A DNA stretch of 64,000 bases from Phorcus lineatus (Eukaryota > Mollusca > Gastropoda > Trochida > Trochidae), in NCBI GenBank assembly GCA_921293015.1, contig OV121086.1:47633402-47697401 (forward strand). The letters run 5' to 3'. Made by a program: the position numbers and the translations under genes. Positions 47,716 through 60,674 of the stretch are shown one piece after another. The notes under the pieces were generated by a model. It was not told the origin of the DNA. It ran no database searches and saw only the letters and a program-made list of their open reading frames with translations. The stretch's first letter is position 1; each line of letters begins with the position of its first letter.

Positions 47716-48303
47716 TAGCTGCGTGCCAAAAGTTTGTTCACATACCTGAACATACTAGTGCAAATATCATGTATTTGAGATGCCTTTGAGGTATCATAGC
47801 ATTGTGGAAAAAAAGTATTATATTGAATTTTCAATACACATATCCAGATCCATTCTTCTTTAGGGCAAAGTAACAGTTTTGGCAGGTCATTGAAGTCACC
47901 AGGGGTCAAAATTCCGAAAACACTGATTTTTATTTTCCTTCATAAAATCCTACATAAGTTATCAACTTCTTAAAAAATTAGTCAAGTTTGTTCTTTAGCA
48001 CAAAGTCAGTGTGATAATATTGGTTTTTACTCTCAGAGGGTCGATATGGAACATTTTATTCGACATTTAACAAAATCGAAATTTAAAAAATGTGACCCCT
48101 TCTGTCTATAACAATATGCCAAGTGCACGAGTGACAAGACAATGTCAAAATGAGTTCAAGAATGGCTATTACACAAATGGACAGTGGGTGATCCATTGTC
48201 AGTCTCTCTGAAGTTTTTCTATTGACGTTGAAATGAAACCAAAATGACATGATATTTGCACTACGATTCAGTGGTAAGTGAACAAAATTTCGGTAAGCAG
48301 CTG
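47716..48303 (+). mobile_element. Tc1/mariner-like MITE, copy 1
   Basis: A 588-bp element flanked by TA on both sides (47,714-47,715; 48,304-48,305). The left end TAGCTGCGTGCCAAAAGTTT(GTTCAC) and the right end, read inverted, CAGCTGCTTACCGAAATTTT(GTTCAC), form a terminal inverted repeat of about 26 bp. TA duplication with this TIR shape is typical of the Tc1/mariner superfamily. No transposase frame exists, so it is non-autonomous. It matches the 55.3-kb copy along its whole length with many substitutions and small indels. Confidence 0.75.
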
Positions 48304-49452
48304 TACAAATTCATTTATGATAGATAACTGCTTTAAAATAATCAAACCCAGGACTACATGACCTACATGTTATTCTATGCCACCCATAAGTAATCCTACA
48401 ACTAATCCTTTGGGAATTTAGGAAGTGCTGTTACACATAAGTGGTCCCAAGCTCAAGGCTAACAAACAGATAACAATCCATTGACCAAGTCTACAGCACC
48501 ATTGTACCATAAATGTTATGTCTCAAGTTAGCCATCACATATTCTTCTAAGTTCCCTTTTATTTGAAGTTTCTAGCTTTTAACAACTATCAAATGAATGG
48601 TGCCATCAAGGAGTCTTATTACCTTATGAAATTCTATTGCAATCACAATACTTAACTGATAATGCAAGAAAGAAAGAAAAGGTTAAATATATTATCATAT
48701 AGATGCTGTTGTTGAAGTTTTATATCAGAGAAAAAATTAACTGTACTTTAGGCATGGCCACAGAGGTCTTTATCAAGTATCAATGTTCTCAGGAAATGAT
48801 AATGCTTAAGCTCATTTTTTTAAATAGTTGGTGTGCAATGTTCATTTTTCTTGTTTTAACAATGTTCCATCTCTCATTGTTCACAGATAGTGGTTATTAC
48901 TTATTACACATCATTATAAGGGCTGGTGTTCACACCTGTGATAAAGTCTACAGCACCTTGCCTGCATTACCATTTTATCTGGGCCATAGACACCTGCCAA
49001 TACTTGAGCAATCTACGAGCTATCTACAACACATCTGTACATGGTCACTTATCACCACAACCTGTCCATTTCACATCAACATGCAATATACAAGCCTGGC
49101 TCTAATGTAAACATGTCTACATGCACAGATGGAACACGTGGATAAAGTGTGTACCTTTGGTCTGGCAGAGAAGAAATATATGGAATTGGGGGATTAATGA
49201 AGTAATTTGGTTCCACAAAATATATTGCCTGTCTATTTTATGTGATGAGATTATTTCCTGATGCCCACAATGATGAAAGTACAATTTTGTTAGAACAAGC
49301 TTGTATGTGCAACTCCTTTAGAAGTTTGCCATAGAAATGATGACATATTCATGCAATACAGAAAAAGGTTTAAATGGGTGAATATTTCCTTATATCTTCA
49401 ATACTGAGCATGGAAATGAGGAGGTAAAGAAGCTTCAACCTCTTGAGAAAAC
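48304..49452. other. Stretch without a supportable gene
   Basis: It includes the longest open frame outside repeats (135 codons, 48,703-49,110, plus), which has no recognisable domain and no splice sites or codon pattern supporting it. I treat it as non-coding. Confidence 0.4.
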
Positions 49453-49620
49453 TTTGAGTGGCATTTTAGAAGTTGATATGATGAAGAAAATAGGAAATTT
49501 ATGGATTAACAACTTCTTTATTGCAAAGAGATGCAACGTTTCAGTGTAGATACTAACACCGTTATCAAGCAAGTCTTTGCAATAAAGAAGTTGTTAATCC
49601 ATAAACTTCCTATTTTCTTC
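49453..49620 (-). mobile_element. Penelope-like terminal palindrome, copy 2
   Basis: Arms 49,483-49,529 and 49,574-49,620 (47 bp, one mismatch) enclose a 44-bp loop. Reading the minus strand: CTTGATAACGGTGT, a short stem (GGTGT/ACACT), GAAACGTTGC, then CAATAAAGAAGTTG and ATCCATAAA, the same order as in the 18.7-kb copy. The flank 49,453-49,474 (TTTGAGTGGCATTTTAGAAG) matches that copy as well. In this copy only one side of the palindrome carries the GAAAC core, inside the loop. No reverse transcriptase. Confidence 0.6.
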
Positions 49621-52600
49621 TCTTCAGAAATATTGGATTAATGATGTCAAAAAATAATGATATTCATTTTGTATGATCATTTTAAAAAGTGCAATATTTG
49701 GGATGTTTTTGTTTGGTTTGACATGTAAATTGAACTTCAAATTATTATTGACTTTTAAAAAGTTGAATTAAATGCAGTAATATACATCATAAGGAAACAT
49801 TCTTACAACAGGGGAAGAGAGTATCAGTGAAGCATCATAAAATGACATTTCAAGGTAATTACTTTCAATAAAGGTTGAGAATTTTTTTATAGCCAATCAT
49901 ATTTATATATTTAATTATGATCTGATGCTGTTATTGCAATTATACAAATTCATAAACAAAATCAGAAACTTATGAATAGGCAGCACTTAGAGACCAAGAC
50001 TTGTATAAAATTCATAAATCATAAATATGTCGTATTCTGTACAAAATTTTGGTATGATGTGACATCTTTAAGTCTTTAAATCCTTTTCTTCCTTGATAAA
50101 CAATTGTATAATCAGTTTTCTAGTCGATACTTCAAGTCATTTCAAAATTGGTTAGTTGAACTTTAGATATAAAGTTTATTGTGAAAACTATTTTTTGTTA
50201 TTTACCGTTTTACACTACATCTGTCTATATATTCTGATGCTCTATAGCAAATTGTTGAACAATAGCATAATTTTACAGAACTTATTGTAAAAGTGACTGT
50301 CAATTGGAAAATGAGATTGAAATCAACAATGGTTTTTCCAGTTTGTTAAGGGTTAGTTTGTGTCAAGAATGTGACATCTAGGCCTTGACAAGTTTTTGGT
50401 CTACTTGAAAGTGTCGAATTTCTGTTGTGTCATTAACCGATGGCAATATTGGAAATATCCACACAGACTAGCATCAAAACACACAAGAAGAAATTATGCA
50501 GGTCAAATGACTTAAATATCAAGAAATATTAACAGTAAACGCTTAAAAACATTAATGTATACATTCTCATTTATCATTTATCATTCTCATATTTGCCAAC
50601 ATTTTCGTTAAATGATTGATTCATTCTTCGATTCTAGGTATTGATTACAAAAACATATTGAGTATAGTATTTCTATTCCATTTAAATAACCTTCTTGATA
50701 TGATCTGGTTATTCAGGACATCAGACATAAAAGTCTTTTTTAGTAAATGAAGATTATTACACGACCTTTGAATATTTTGATAATGCACCTTTTGAAAATG
50801 ATACCATGTTTAAAAAAATCACTAATCAGAACTGATAGGTTTCAAAATTATATTTTACATCTTCAATTGTAATTCAGATACATAATGCATTTCAATATTG
50901 CTTTGTTGTTCAATGGCATACTAATCAAACACTGCATATAATTCTATACAGAATGTCTTCAAAAATGTAATCAAAGATTACTTTTTTCACTACTATGTAT
51001 CAAGTTATCTTCAATATTTGTTATATAAATCTTTTTCATATCATCAATTATGAAATTTTAACAAAATGTCTTGTCTACAGAAATCAATATTTCACTTTTG
51101 TTTTACATCTGAAATATTGATATAAATGTAATAGATTACTTTAATCTATGATGTCTACTAATTACTGAAGAAACTTTTCAACTTTATGATAAACCTGAGA
51201 AGAAATATATATCTTAACCTTTGAATTTTGTAATTGATAAACAGACTTTTAACAAAATGCATCCAATCTTTAGAACAGATGATAAGTGTAAATTAACATA
51301 TTGATGTAGCAATTATTAACTAGTTAGTAACACTGAGCAACAACCATTTGATAAAAGCCAGAGCCTTGACGATTTTGTAATTAGATTATTCATCTTAGAA
51401 ATGTATCCATATATACATTAATTCAAACAATAATTTGCTGTCAAATACAATCAAAGGTTAATATTATACCTTCAAGCAATTATTCTATTTTCTTATTTTG
51501 AAAAATTAAAAAACGTTCATAACAAATAAATGCAAAACTAAATTAGTAATATATGTATACAGAAGATGACAAATACCTTGTTAAATGTTTTGAAAATTAT
51601 ATAATAAAGTTTATGAATTCATTATATCCCATAAAGAAAAAGATTATTTACCTTGATATATCAATAGTGAAGTATTTCATATTTAATTCCAAACCATTTG
51701 CTCATGGATTATTGATTTTGTCCTGCTAAATTGATATCATCTTTAACATAGAATATAATTATACCTCTTAATCATATCATATTACTGTTACCAATTTAAT
51801 GACATGATTGCCTATACCTGTCCTCACCTTGAACCATATGTTACACATTGTGATCTTAAACCTGGTAGCCTAATGCTGTTAAGTGCTCAATTAATCAATG
51901 TTCAGTAAGTGTGAACATTGTGTATCAAAATATACAAATAGGTCAAGTAAATAATGCTAGATATGAAAATTAGGATCGCTTTGATATATTAACATGAAAA
52001 AAAAAAAAATTAAAAAACATGGGGAATTGATAAAGGAAAAATATGTGCATTATTTAATTATTTGTTAACACTAAAAGACACAATTTATTTTGGAAGAACA
52101 AATTTGATTATTTTTTTTAATAAATCTTTTAAGTAATAAACTTCATAAAGTGATTCAATTTTGAACCATCAACCATGAACCTCGTAAGCTGCATAAATAG
52201 CAAATTCTTGAACCCGAAAATGGTGAATTCCATAACATCAGGATATCCTTTCTCCAAACCAAAATACCGTAAGTCGATACCAAAAGGCTAGAAAAACTAC
52301 TCATGACATCTCGAATGATAACGAAACATGAAACTAAAAATACTTAATCTGTACTCTCGACAAGTGATCAGATTTAAATGCTATAAATGCCAATACAAGC
52401 AGGAAACAACAAGAGCCTTAACACTTGGTGAAGTTATGTGTCTTCCTGCTCACACCAAATGTAATATCAAGAGTTTGTTTACGACCGGCGTTAGCGCCTC
52501 ACCTTTAAACCCTCTCTGGAAGACAATGTGCTACAGTTTAAATGTCAAGTTCTCTTTTATACAGTGCAGGCACACGCGGGTCCAAAGATATGAGATATAT

Positions 52601-52648
52601 AGTTTTTAAGTACATGGAAAGACATGGAATCTAGACAAAATAGCCTAC
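49621..52648. other. Non-coding stretch
   Basis: About 3 kb of AT-rich sequence without recognised features until CpG content rises after about 52.4 kb. Confidence 0.5.
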
Positions 52649-52940
52649 CTGTCTCAGCGGAGGTTTTAGCGAATACCTGGATCCTGTGGTATCCGGATAC
52701 TTGTAACCACTTGACGGAAATTCACCCGATATGCTTCAAGACGCGTAGATCCCCATGCATGTATCCATCTGGCACCAGGTCACGTGACTTGGAAGACTCA
52801 GTCAGCTGGTCGAAGCGACCACGCCCTACCCTTTTGATCTTTGCCGACAATTACGCTACACACACTAGCACAAACATCGACAGAGCTAACCTTTACAGGA
52901 ATACATCTAACAGAAAGTGTGCTGTATATATGGGATTTTC
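52649..52940 (-). promoter_or_regulatory. Candidate minus-strand promoter and leader exon
   Basis: Read on the minus strand: a TATATA box (52,925-52,930), then sequence that could start transcription near 52,900, a GGGCGTGG KLF-type box (about 52.83 kb), a CACGTG E-box within GTCACGTGAC (about 52.78 kb), and a strong donor CAG|GTAGGC (last exon base 52,649). ATGs in the putative leader open only very short frames. CpG content is well above the window average. Overlapping plus-strand frames (93 and 112 codons) have no recognisable domain. Confidence 0.35.
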
Positions 52941-53929
52941 TCTCGTGTATGTAAGCTCGTAAGATCCTTTCAGGCCCATTGATTCTGGTTTCCGTTCAGA
53001 TGTATCTCACGGAAACTTTATTAAAGATCAAAGAAATCAGGTGAATGTTCTAGAGAGGATTTGGTACAAAATAAACACTGTAACTAACCTGGAAATACTC
53101 AATAACATGGACAGTGAAAATTTCTACTAACACATATATTGCCAATATATTGAATGGATTTTTACTTAGTGGAAACTTACTCAGTATCAAGTTTAACTGA
53201 ATACTGACATTCACGCATATTGTTGGCAGCTTTTCGGTCAGTAAAAGGAGATTAAATATTTCATAAACGGACTCTCATTGCATAGACCTTCAGTGATATA
53301 TCTTCAGGTACACATAAAAGACATTAAGGCCATTGTTAGAGTTGGTTTTTCTTTAGATTTGTATCAAAGATAACGTCTTGACAAAAGACTAAACGGAGTG
53401 TTGTGTTACTTTCATTGACACGTTCGGAAACATACTCTGTTGTCCTGTCAATGTAATCGATAAAGCACGCGTGTATCTTTTGAAATACTTTTGTCAATAG
53501 AAGCACATTCAGTTTTTACACTGATTCGGATTAACATATGAAAAGTATTACGTTCCTGCACGTATTTTGTGGATAAATTACGTTGTGTTTCTGATGAAAT
53601 AACTTAGAGGAAGGCAAATATTTCATATGAGTTTATCATTTGATGTTTTTGTTTACTCAGTATATCTAAACATAATCATTTTGCAATCTGCAGCTAAACA
53701 ATAATCTATTCTTTGAACAGCGAAGGCCTTGTTTAATAACAATAAAATCACATTTTCTTTGACTGGTCAATGGACATATGATTACTCAATGCGATAAGTA
53801 CCCGCTTACAAGAATATCGAATAACCAGACCTCAGTGACGGGACATCTACTGTAAACAAATTATGTTATCCAATCGATAGATCACCCATCACATGTCTTA
53901 TCTCGCTCTTATACACTGTTACTGCACGT

Positions 53930-54023
53930 AGCCAAAACAAAGATGGATACAGAAGAGAAACTTGCGTGATCCCATCTTCAACGATAACGTGAGGGATTGT
54001 GTCTTGTTGTCGGTATATTGAGG
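53930..54023 (+). other. Candidate plus-strand leader exon
   Basis: A moderately CpG-rich segment with a consensus donor AGG|GTAAGT (last base 54,023). An ATG at 53,943 opens only eight codons before TGA, so any transcript would start with untranslated sequence. No downstream exon was recognised. Confidence 0.2.
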
Positions 54024-54211
54024 GTAAGTTGTATTGCTGTTATAAAAAGCCATTGTTTAGATATATACCTCTGAGCTCATTGACTTTTAGCAATAGACAG
54101 GTGTAAGCTTATGTAAATAAAATTATATCAGATAGCGAAAGATAATTCAATTATAAAGAAGTGGATCGGAAATGTATTAATGAATTAATGTAGTTTTAAA
54201 GCGAATGGTAC

Positions 54212-54290
54212 TGATGATGATGATGATGATATTGATGATGATGATGATGATGATGATGACTACGATGATGACGATGGTGATGACGATGAC
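54212..54290. repeat. GAT trinucleotide microsatellite
   Basis: (GAT)n with a few ATT, GAC and GGT interruptions over about 80 bp. Confidence 0.95.
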
Positions 54291-54989
54291 AAAGGACAAC
54301 ATAGAACTTGACGTTTATCTTGACTTTGCCACTATGTAATGCCTTCTTTATTCTCATGTCACATCATAAAGAATTATCAAATATTAAAACCGAAAGACTA
54401 TTCCGATGTCCAGGATAGAAAAATATAACCAAAAACCTAGGCTTAAACCCAAGAAATAAAATACGGTAAGCAGCTGTGGTTCTGGAAGTCGTTGGTTGCC
54501 TTTGGTATTTCCTCAATAAACCATTGAAGGTGGTAGAAGCTTAGTAAGATAAACTGTATGATTTAGAACTGACTATGGCAGACAGAAAGCACATTTTGAC
54601 CTCTTCTTTGCAAGAAACACATGTTTACAGTTAATTGTAGAGGTTCGTATGATATATTTATATGATGCTGGTTTAATAACTTTGCTCTGTTTGGAAGCGT
54701 TTTGTTAATTTTGTTCAGGTGTTATCATATTGAAATTGCATTTAGTAGAGGATAAATCTATCAAAGGAGTTCTTGCTACCACTGCCGATTTAGAATAAAG
54801 GCATTTTAATGCTTAAATGAATTCAACAATAATTCAATATTATGGTCGTGGTAAATATAAATTTTGATGTATTATCTCCACTAATTAAATTTTAGGCATT
54901 TTTAATCTGCCCCTAGTTTTTAGATTGTGAAAAAGCAACAAGAAGGAGATATATATGTTGTGTTCTTTTTATGTATATGTATACGCATG

Positions 54990-55200
54990 TACGATTTCCC
55001 TTGTATTTACATTTATAAATTTTTTTTTTATCTGTATCAAATTCTGCAAGATTTGAATTCCACAGGAAGAACGTTTTTAATTCCCGAATAGATAAGAGAT
55101 ATTTTATGATAACCTTATCCATTTTCAATTGAGATGAAAATCGTAAACACCGTAATTTGAAATCGAAAACGTTTGATAATTGCAATACTACCTTTTAAAT
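54990..55200 (-). repeat. Diverged non-coding duplicate, member A
   Basis: Collinear with 57,330-57,555. Shared blocks include CTTGTRTTTACA, GAACGTTTTTAATTC, AGATAAGARATATTTTATGA, ACCTTATC and AATCGTAAACAC. The minus-strand frames of both copies share the short word DKVIIKY, but neither has a full ORF, splice sites or family match. Confidence 0.5.
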
Positions 55201-55307
55201 TATAAGAGTATTATTTTAATCATCATCTTAAGTGTGTTGAAGAGAATTTAATCGAAACCGTTATGTGATTCTTGAAATGAATTGCTCATTGAATATATAC
55301 ATATATA

Positions 55308-55927
55308 CAGCTGCATATAAAAAGTTTGTTCACATGCCTGGGTATACTAGTGCAAATATCATGTACTTTGGGATGCCTTTGAAGTATCGTAGCATTTCGA
55401 AAAAGAAATGTATAATGTTGAATTTTCAAAACGAATGTGCAGATCCATTCTTCTTTAAGGTAAATGTTTATCATACCCTGCAATTAACCGTAACAGTTTT
55501 TGCAAGTCATTGAAGTGACCAGGGGTCAAAATTTTGAAAACACTTATTTTTCATTTTCAAAATCCTTCATAAGTTAGCAACTGCTTTAAAATGTAGTCAT
55601 GTGTGTTTCTATGCACTAAGTCAATGTGATTGTGCTGATTTTATTCTCAGAGAGTCATTATGGAACATTTTATTAGAAATTTAACAAAATCGAAATTTCG
55701 AGACTTTGACCCTACTGTCTTTTTCAACATGCCAAAATTCGAATTTTTGCACTAGAGACCAGACGATCCCTAAATAAGTGCACGAATTGCTATTTTACAC
55801 ATGGGGAATATGTGATCCTATGTCAGTTTTGCTGAAGTAATTTCATTGACGCCCAAACTAAACCCAAATTACATGATATTTGTACTACGATATAGTGGCA
55901 AGTGAACAAACTTTAGGTATGCAAATG
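55308..55927 (+). mobile_element. Tc1/mariner-like MITE, copy 2
   Basis: A 620-bp copy of the 47.7-kb element, same orientation, with TA at 55,306-55,307 and 55,928-55,929. The left end is CAGCTGCATATAAAAAGTTT(GTTCAC); the right end, read inverted, is CATTTGCATACCTAAAGTTT(GTTCAC). Shared internal blocks: ATACTAGTGCAAATATCATG, CAGATCCATTCTTCTTTA, AGTGACCAGGGGTCAAAATT, TTTAACAAAATCGAAATTT. An 82-codon frame at its left end is incidental. Confidence 0.75.
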
Positions 55928-55929
55928 TA

Positions 55930-57329
55930 TGGATACGAATTTCCTTAGGATAGAATATTACTGTACAATTGATATAAAATTCTAACGTTACGACTGAAAT
56001 GTGGAGGATAAAATAATCAATGTCACACGGACTATAATAAAATAGCTAGGCTCACGTAAAATGTGTAAAAAATATAGCAGTTTCAATTTTTTTTCCACCT
56101 TCAGGAACTAGGTTCTGTTATCTTAAAATATGACGATCCGCTTTTGTAAGCCCTCTTGTATTGATCCCACAAAAAACGTACAAATAAAAAATTAATATAA
56201 AAACTGTTCTGTGGAAGGACGTTTAATATGCTGTCTAATACGAGCCTATTGAAATGGAGTGAATTTGCTGAGATAGTGCTGAAATAAGAGATCCGATAGG
56301 TCGGTTCCATAGTTACGATTGAGCTATGAAGTCTTTGGAGGTCCAAAACTTATGTGAATCAATTTTAATGAGGGTCACATGTAATGATATATGGAAAATT
56401 GTATGTTGAAATGTCGTGGAGGACAATAATTGTACCGAAATTTAATATGTCCTATATCGTACATGCACATGACCAGAGAAATAATAAACAAATCGCCTCC
56501 AATCTTATGAAAATTTAAATCTAAAGTTTTCGATAGAAAATAGATTCTTTGTTTTTTAACGATTTTTAGAAATGCAGCAATTAATCTGAAATGAAAACAA
56601 ATTATCACTTTCAGACGATGTTATATTCGAAACAACCTTTTCCTCTTATAAAGGCGGCATAAGTGTCCTATTGCGTGACTGAAGAGCAAACGCCATCTGT
56701 TACAATATATCGGCCAATAATAATGTTCATACTAACCATCACGGGTATGTTAACCTACGCAAGATACATATATGTTCCTCTTTAGGAACACTAATTCTAA
56801 ATGACATTGGTGTATGTCAACTTAAAAAGCTTACAGAGGTTTAAACATTATGTCAAGAATTTTAATTAAAATGGTAAATTCGTTTTCCATTTCTTCCTTC
56901 TGCATGACTTGATTATAACTTCTCCAATATTCACTAAGTACACTAAGACTTGGTTAAATGTGTCAATATAAACAATCGTGGACATTTCCCAAATTACATT
57001 TTTTTCTCGGTATAGGATCGTTAGATGGGTTAATTGACCGCATCCACAATCTTAATATTGGCCCCCCGAAGCCGTTATCAAACTGAATTCGCAGTTAGCT
57101 GACGAAACACCTATCATAGATATTTTTGTTTTACCACTGATATGTGATGCATTGATGATCCGATATGAATAAAAAGTCCATTAAAGGCTCATGGTAAAGA
57201 AATTATTAAACACTATCACTTTCTTATTCAATTTAAGGTATTATCGATATGCCCCTTATTTCGTAGTTCGTGAATAAGTAACAATATGTCCACAGATATT
57301 CTGTCTTTATGTATGTATGATGCCTAGAA
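55930..57329. other. Non-coding stretch
   Basis: No supportable exon. AAGTGTCCTATTGCGTGA at about 56.66 kb is a weak third match to the 62.3/63.3-kb duplicate pair. Confidence 0.4.
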
Positions 57330-57555
57330 CTTCCCTTGTGTTTACAAATACAACAATTTTATTTATAACATATTCTTCTCTTGATAATGATACTTCTCGT
57401 AAAACGTGTTCTTGAAGTATTTGAAGCACGATTTTAATATCACAATACGAACGTTTTTTAATTCACTTGTAGATAAGAAATATTTTATGATTACCTTATC
57501 AATTCTCAATTGTACTTCCAATCGTAAACACTGAATTAGGATATCAATAACTAAA
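57330..57555 (-). repeat. Diverged non-coding duplicate, member B
   Basis: Partner of 54,990-55,200, about 2.35 kb downstream in the same orientation. It holds GAACGTTTTTTAATTC, AGATAAGAAATATTTTATGA and CCAATCGTAAACACTGAATT. Confidence 0.5.
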
Positions 57556-59365
57556 AATAGCAACTCACGAGATTTAAAAAATAGATTCCTTGGTGATAGA
57601 GTTATCAAAACCACCATAATGGCACAGACATACTTCAAGGGACACAGTCATAGGGTATTGTTTATCAAGATATGCCAATCGAGAGTTATTGACTGTTATT
57701 GAAAAGTACCATCACCATCCTCATCGGTTCACTGTAAATGTTTGATCGATATACTTCATTACTGTTGTGTGCTAATTAGTCAAACACAGGTTTAGACGTT
57801 CAAATAGAGCAGACAGACAGATGTCGGAGGCAGTGTTTGAAAGGTTATGGAACTTGTCTTCATTGAAATGGGAGGTTTCATTTCGGCTTCTTCACATTTA
57901 TTGCTGTTGATTTATATTCATTGTACACTATTAATTGTCATAATTTTGACATTTAGAAACGAATGTGTGAGATGAGAATTTATCCCATGAAATTTTGACA
58001 CGTACACCATTGTTTAAGACAACGTCTTTCTTTAACGACCGATCATGGAGGTTTTAACCTTTGATATACAGCAGCTATTACATGATCAACTCACTTGGAT
58101 CGTTTTCTTTGTCCGAGCTTTTGAAATCTTGATTAGATTGCTCAATCGTTCCCAAAAGTACGATTAACTAATATCTGATACTGTTAAGAAGATGAAATTC
58201 TGGCGAATACACATAAATAAAAAATTCTTCGATGTGATGTATGGATTTTCAAAATGTCATATTTGTTTCCTGCAAGAAAAAAAATTGTATTCTATGACAA
58301 TTACATGCAGTAAAGAGCAAGATGTTTCTTGTCATAATAGTGTTTAATATGACGTTGTGAGTTTCTCCTTATTCTTTCATAATTTGGAATAAAATATTTT
58401 CACAACATAAGTGTTGTTACCCATAAAACGATGATTTTCATTTTGTAAAATATGAAATTGCAGAAAAAAGCAGCACACTACATATTCTTGGTAGATCAAA
58501 ATGGAAAAAGGGTGTGTGTCCACAATTTGTAACTAAAGTATCAAATATTGAATTCGTATTAAAACTCAATTTATTCTTTTCAAATTTGTTTGATATTCTT
58601 CTGGAAAATCAAAGTCTAAAGAAAATAACCTGATATAATCTAGGAAAATCATGACGATCTGATTATTGAAACTAGCATGAAAAATCGTGATAAATGTCGT
58701 AGACAACGAGATACAATGCGTTTCGAAAGTATGGAAATACCTAAATTGTCATTTAAATTGCCAGTTACATCAATATATAGTACCTTAATAACACTGAAAC
58801 ATTATCAAAAGGATCGGTTTAAATACATGAAATGTACATTACGAACATTATGAGCTTCTTTTACTATAGCTTTGCATCGAATGGAATAGAATTGTACATT
58901 ATCAAGATAATCAAAATTTAATTAAAAAAGCTATAAAATCAAAAAACGAGACAAGAAATGCTATTATTCTTAGTAGATCGCAATAACCTTTATTGTTATC
59001 TTTCCTATGAATCATAACAGAAAATAATCTGTACATTTTTATTTTTGCTGCAATATTGTTAAATATGCTTGACGTCAAATAGGGAATATTTCATTAATTC
59101 TTTGTCATTTTGATGCATTTGTATTTATTACAATAAAGATTCAAAATAACACTCCTGTTCTCAATTTACAAAGTTTCTAGGTGACCATAAATAAATCATG
59201 TTACTGACTGTGAAGTTAAAGAGTGAAGGTTGAAGTTAATCCCATGGTAATCTTATCAAATGTTGTTTTGTTAAAGGATATGTTGATCCCTATAACTTAT
59301 AAATCCACATCGTAGAGTGAAAAGATTATATTTTACCATTGTCAATGTGACAGTCAACCAGAAAG
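57556..59365. other. Non-coding stretch
   Basis: No exon, RNA gene or repeat recognised. Confidence 0.5.
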
Positions 59366-59718
59366 GGTCTGTGAAGTAAGCACGCATTTTCCAGTTCTCA
59401 GTTCCTTTATCAAATTGTGAAGTTAGCATACTGTTCCCAGTTCCAAGTTCCGTTATCAAATTGTGAAGTTAGCATAGTGTTCCCAGTTCCAAGTTCCGTT
59501 ATCAAATTGTGAAGTTAGCATACTGTTCCCAGTTCCAAGTTCCATTATCAAATTGTGAAGTTAGCATACTGTTCCCAGTTCCAAGTTCCGTTATCAAATT
59601 GTGAAGGTAGCATACTGTTCCCAGTCCCGGTTCAAAGTTCCTTTTTCAAATTACTGGCACTCGTATGCCCTCTTCATTATTGGAATAAGGAACTGGAAAT
59701 TGTTTAACTTCACAGACC
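59366..59718. mobile_element. TIR element containing a 46-bp minisatellite
   Basis: The left end GGTCTGTGAAGTAAGCACGC...TTTTCCAGTT is inverted at the right end (...AACTGGAAATTGTTTAAC TTCACAGACC), giving imperfect terminal repeats of about 40 bp. Between them, 59,391-59,650 is a tandem array of about 5.5 units with a 46-bp period (AGTTAGCATA words at 59,421, 59,467, 59,513, 59,559, and AGGTAGCATA at 59,605). The array units themselves resemble the TIR-proximal sequence (CCAGTTC...AGTTCC...TTATCAAATT), so the array probably grew from the element's own end. Confidence 0.75.
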
Positions 59719-60670
59719 GTACCAAAGCCAAAACTCCATGAAATAAACTCCGTCAATTCGTATATTAAAATCTCTTAATGAAAAAATGTTATAGAATAAG
59801 GGCCAGGTAGCATGGTGATGAAGTGACACGACCAACGTGATCATCGAGGAGAAACGACAATTACCATTTGATACATATTGGTTAAGTAAAATGACGGTAT
59901 GAAGGTTAGAGACGTGATTTATGATCGGAAACCGGACAATGTACTGCGACTGGCGCACCAATTAGTCGAACGTCATTTTTGAAGGTTATTTACAGCAGAA
60001 AAAACAACAGATTTTGGATGATAATGTTTGATAAGTTATATAACTTGTACAAAAGTGTTTGATATCGGCTTTTCGGTGATATCGGTAATTATATAAGTGG
60101 TCACTACGAACGTTATCTAAATAGAATATAGTATAATCAGTATTTGTCAAATTATCACGTCCTCGTTATATTTTTGAGGTTTGTCACCTTTCGCGTCAAT
60201 CTTCATCTACAGACGTATCGATATGTGATATGCCAGAGTTTGGAAAGTAGTGCTGAAGTGTGCCTCTATGAACTGATTCCTCAATTTCATTCTTGAAACA
60301 GTCATAGGCAAAATACATGTACCTATAAAAGACTCCTCATCATGACAAATGTTTCGATGAAAAATACAATCACTATTTGTCAAGGTATATACGTCTATGA
60401 CAATCCTTAAAGCATTCTATTCATAAACTACAACAACTTCACCTTATAAATACACAGACAGCTAAAGTATATTTTTGCGTGACTCCACCATATTCTAGTA
60501 TGAGTTCAATAAAGTCATAAAGTGCACACCACACGATGGAGGTATTTATCCTGATCTCTTCGGTTGCAGGTTACTTAAAACATCGCTTTTGAACTTGATT
60601 TTAAATCTTCACCATTCTGTATCACTGCATCGCAGATTAAAGGGGAATCTTAGAAACATCATAAGAGGTC
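59719..60670. other. Non-coding stretch
   Basis: No supportable gene. Confidence 0.45.
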
Positions 60671-60674
60671 CTTG

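Noticed and set aside
48703-49110. 135-codon plus-strand ORF, longest outside repeats
   Set aside because: No recognisable domain, no acceptor or donor, leucine/isoleucine-rich composition expected from AT-rich DNA; one such ORF is expected by chance in 64 kb.
52328-52962. 93- and 112-codon plus-strand ORFs
   Set aside because: Overlap the candidate minus-strand promoter/leader; raised GC lowers stop frequency; no domain seen.
54913-57638. Possible paralogous coding exons sharing DKVIIKY on the minus strand
   Set aside because: Similarity follows the DNA alignment, with indels breaking the frame outside a short block; no splice sites. Kept as a non-coding duplicate.
59391-59650. Regular direct repeats resembling a CRISPR array
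   Set aside because: Units are contiguous with no unique spacers and the genome is eukaryotic; it is a minisatellite.
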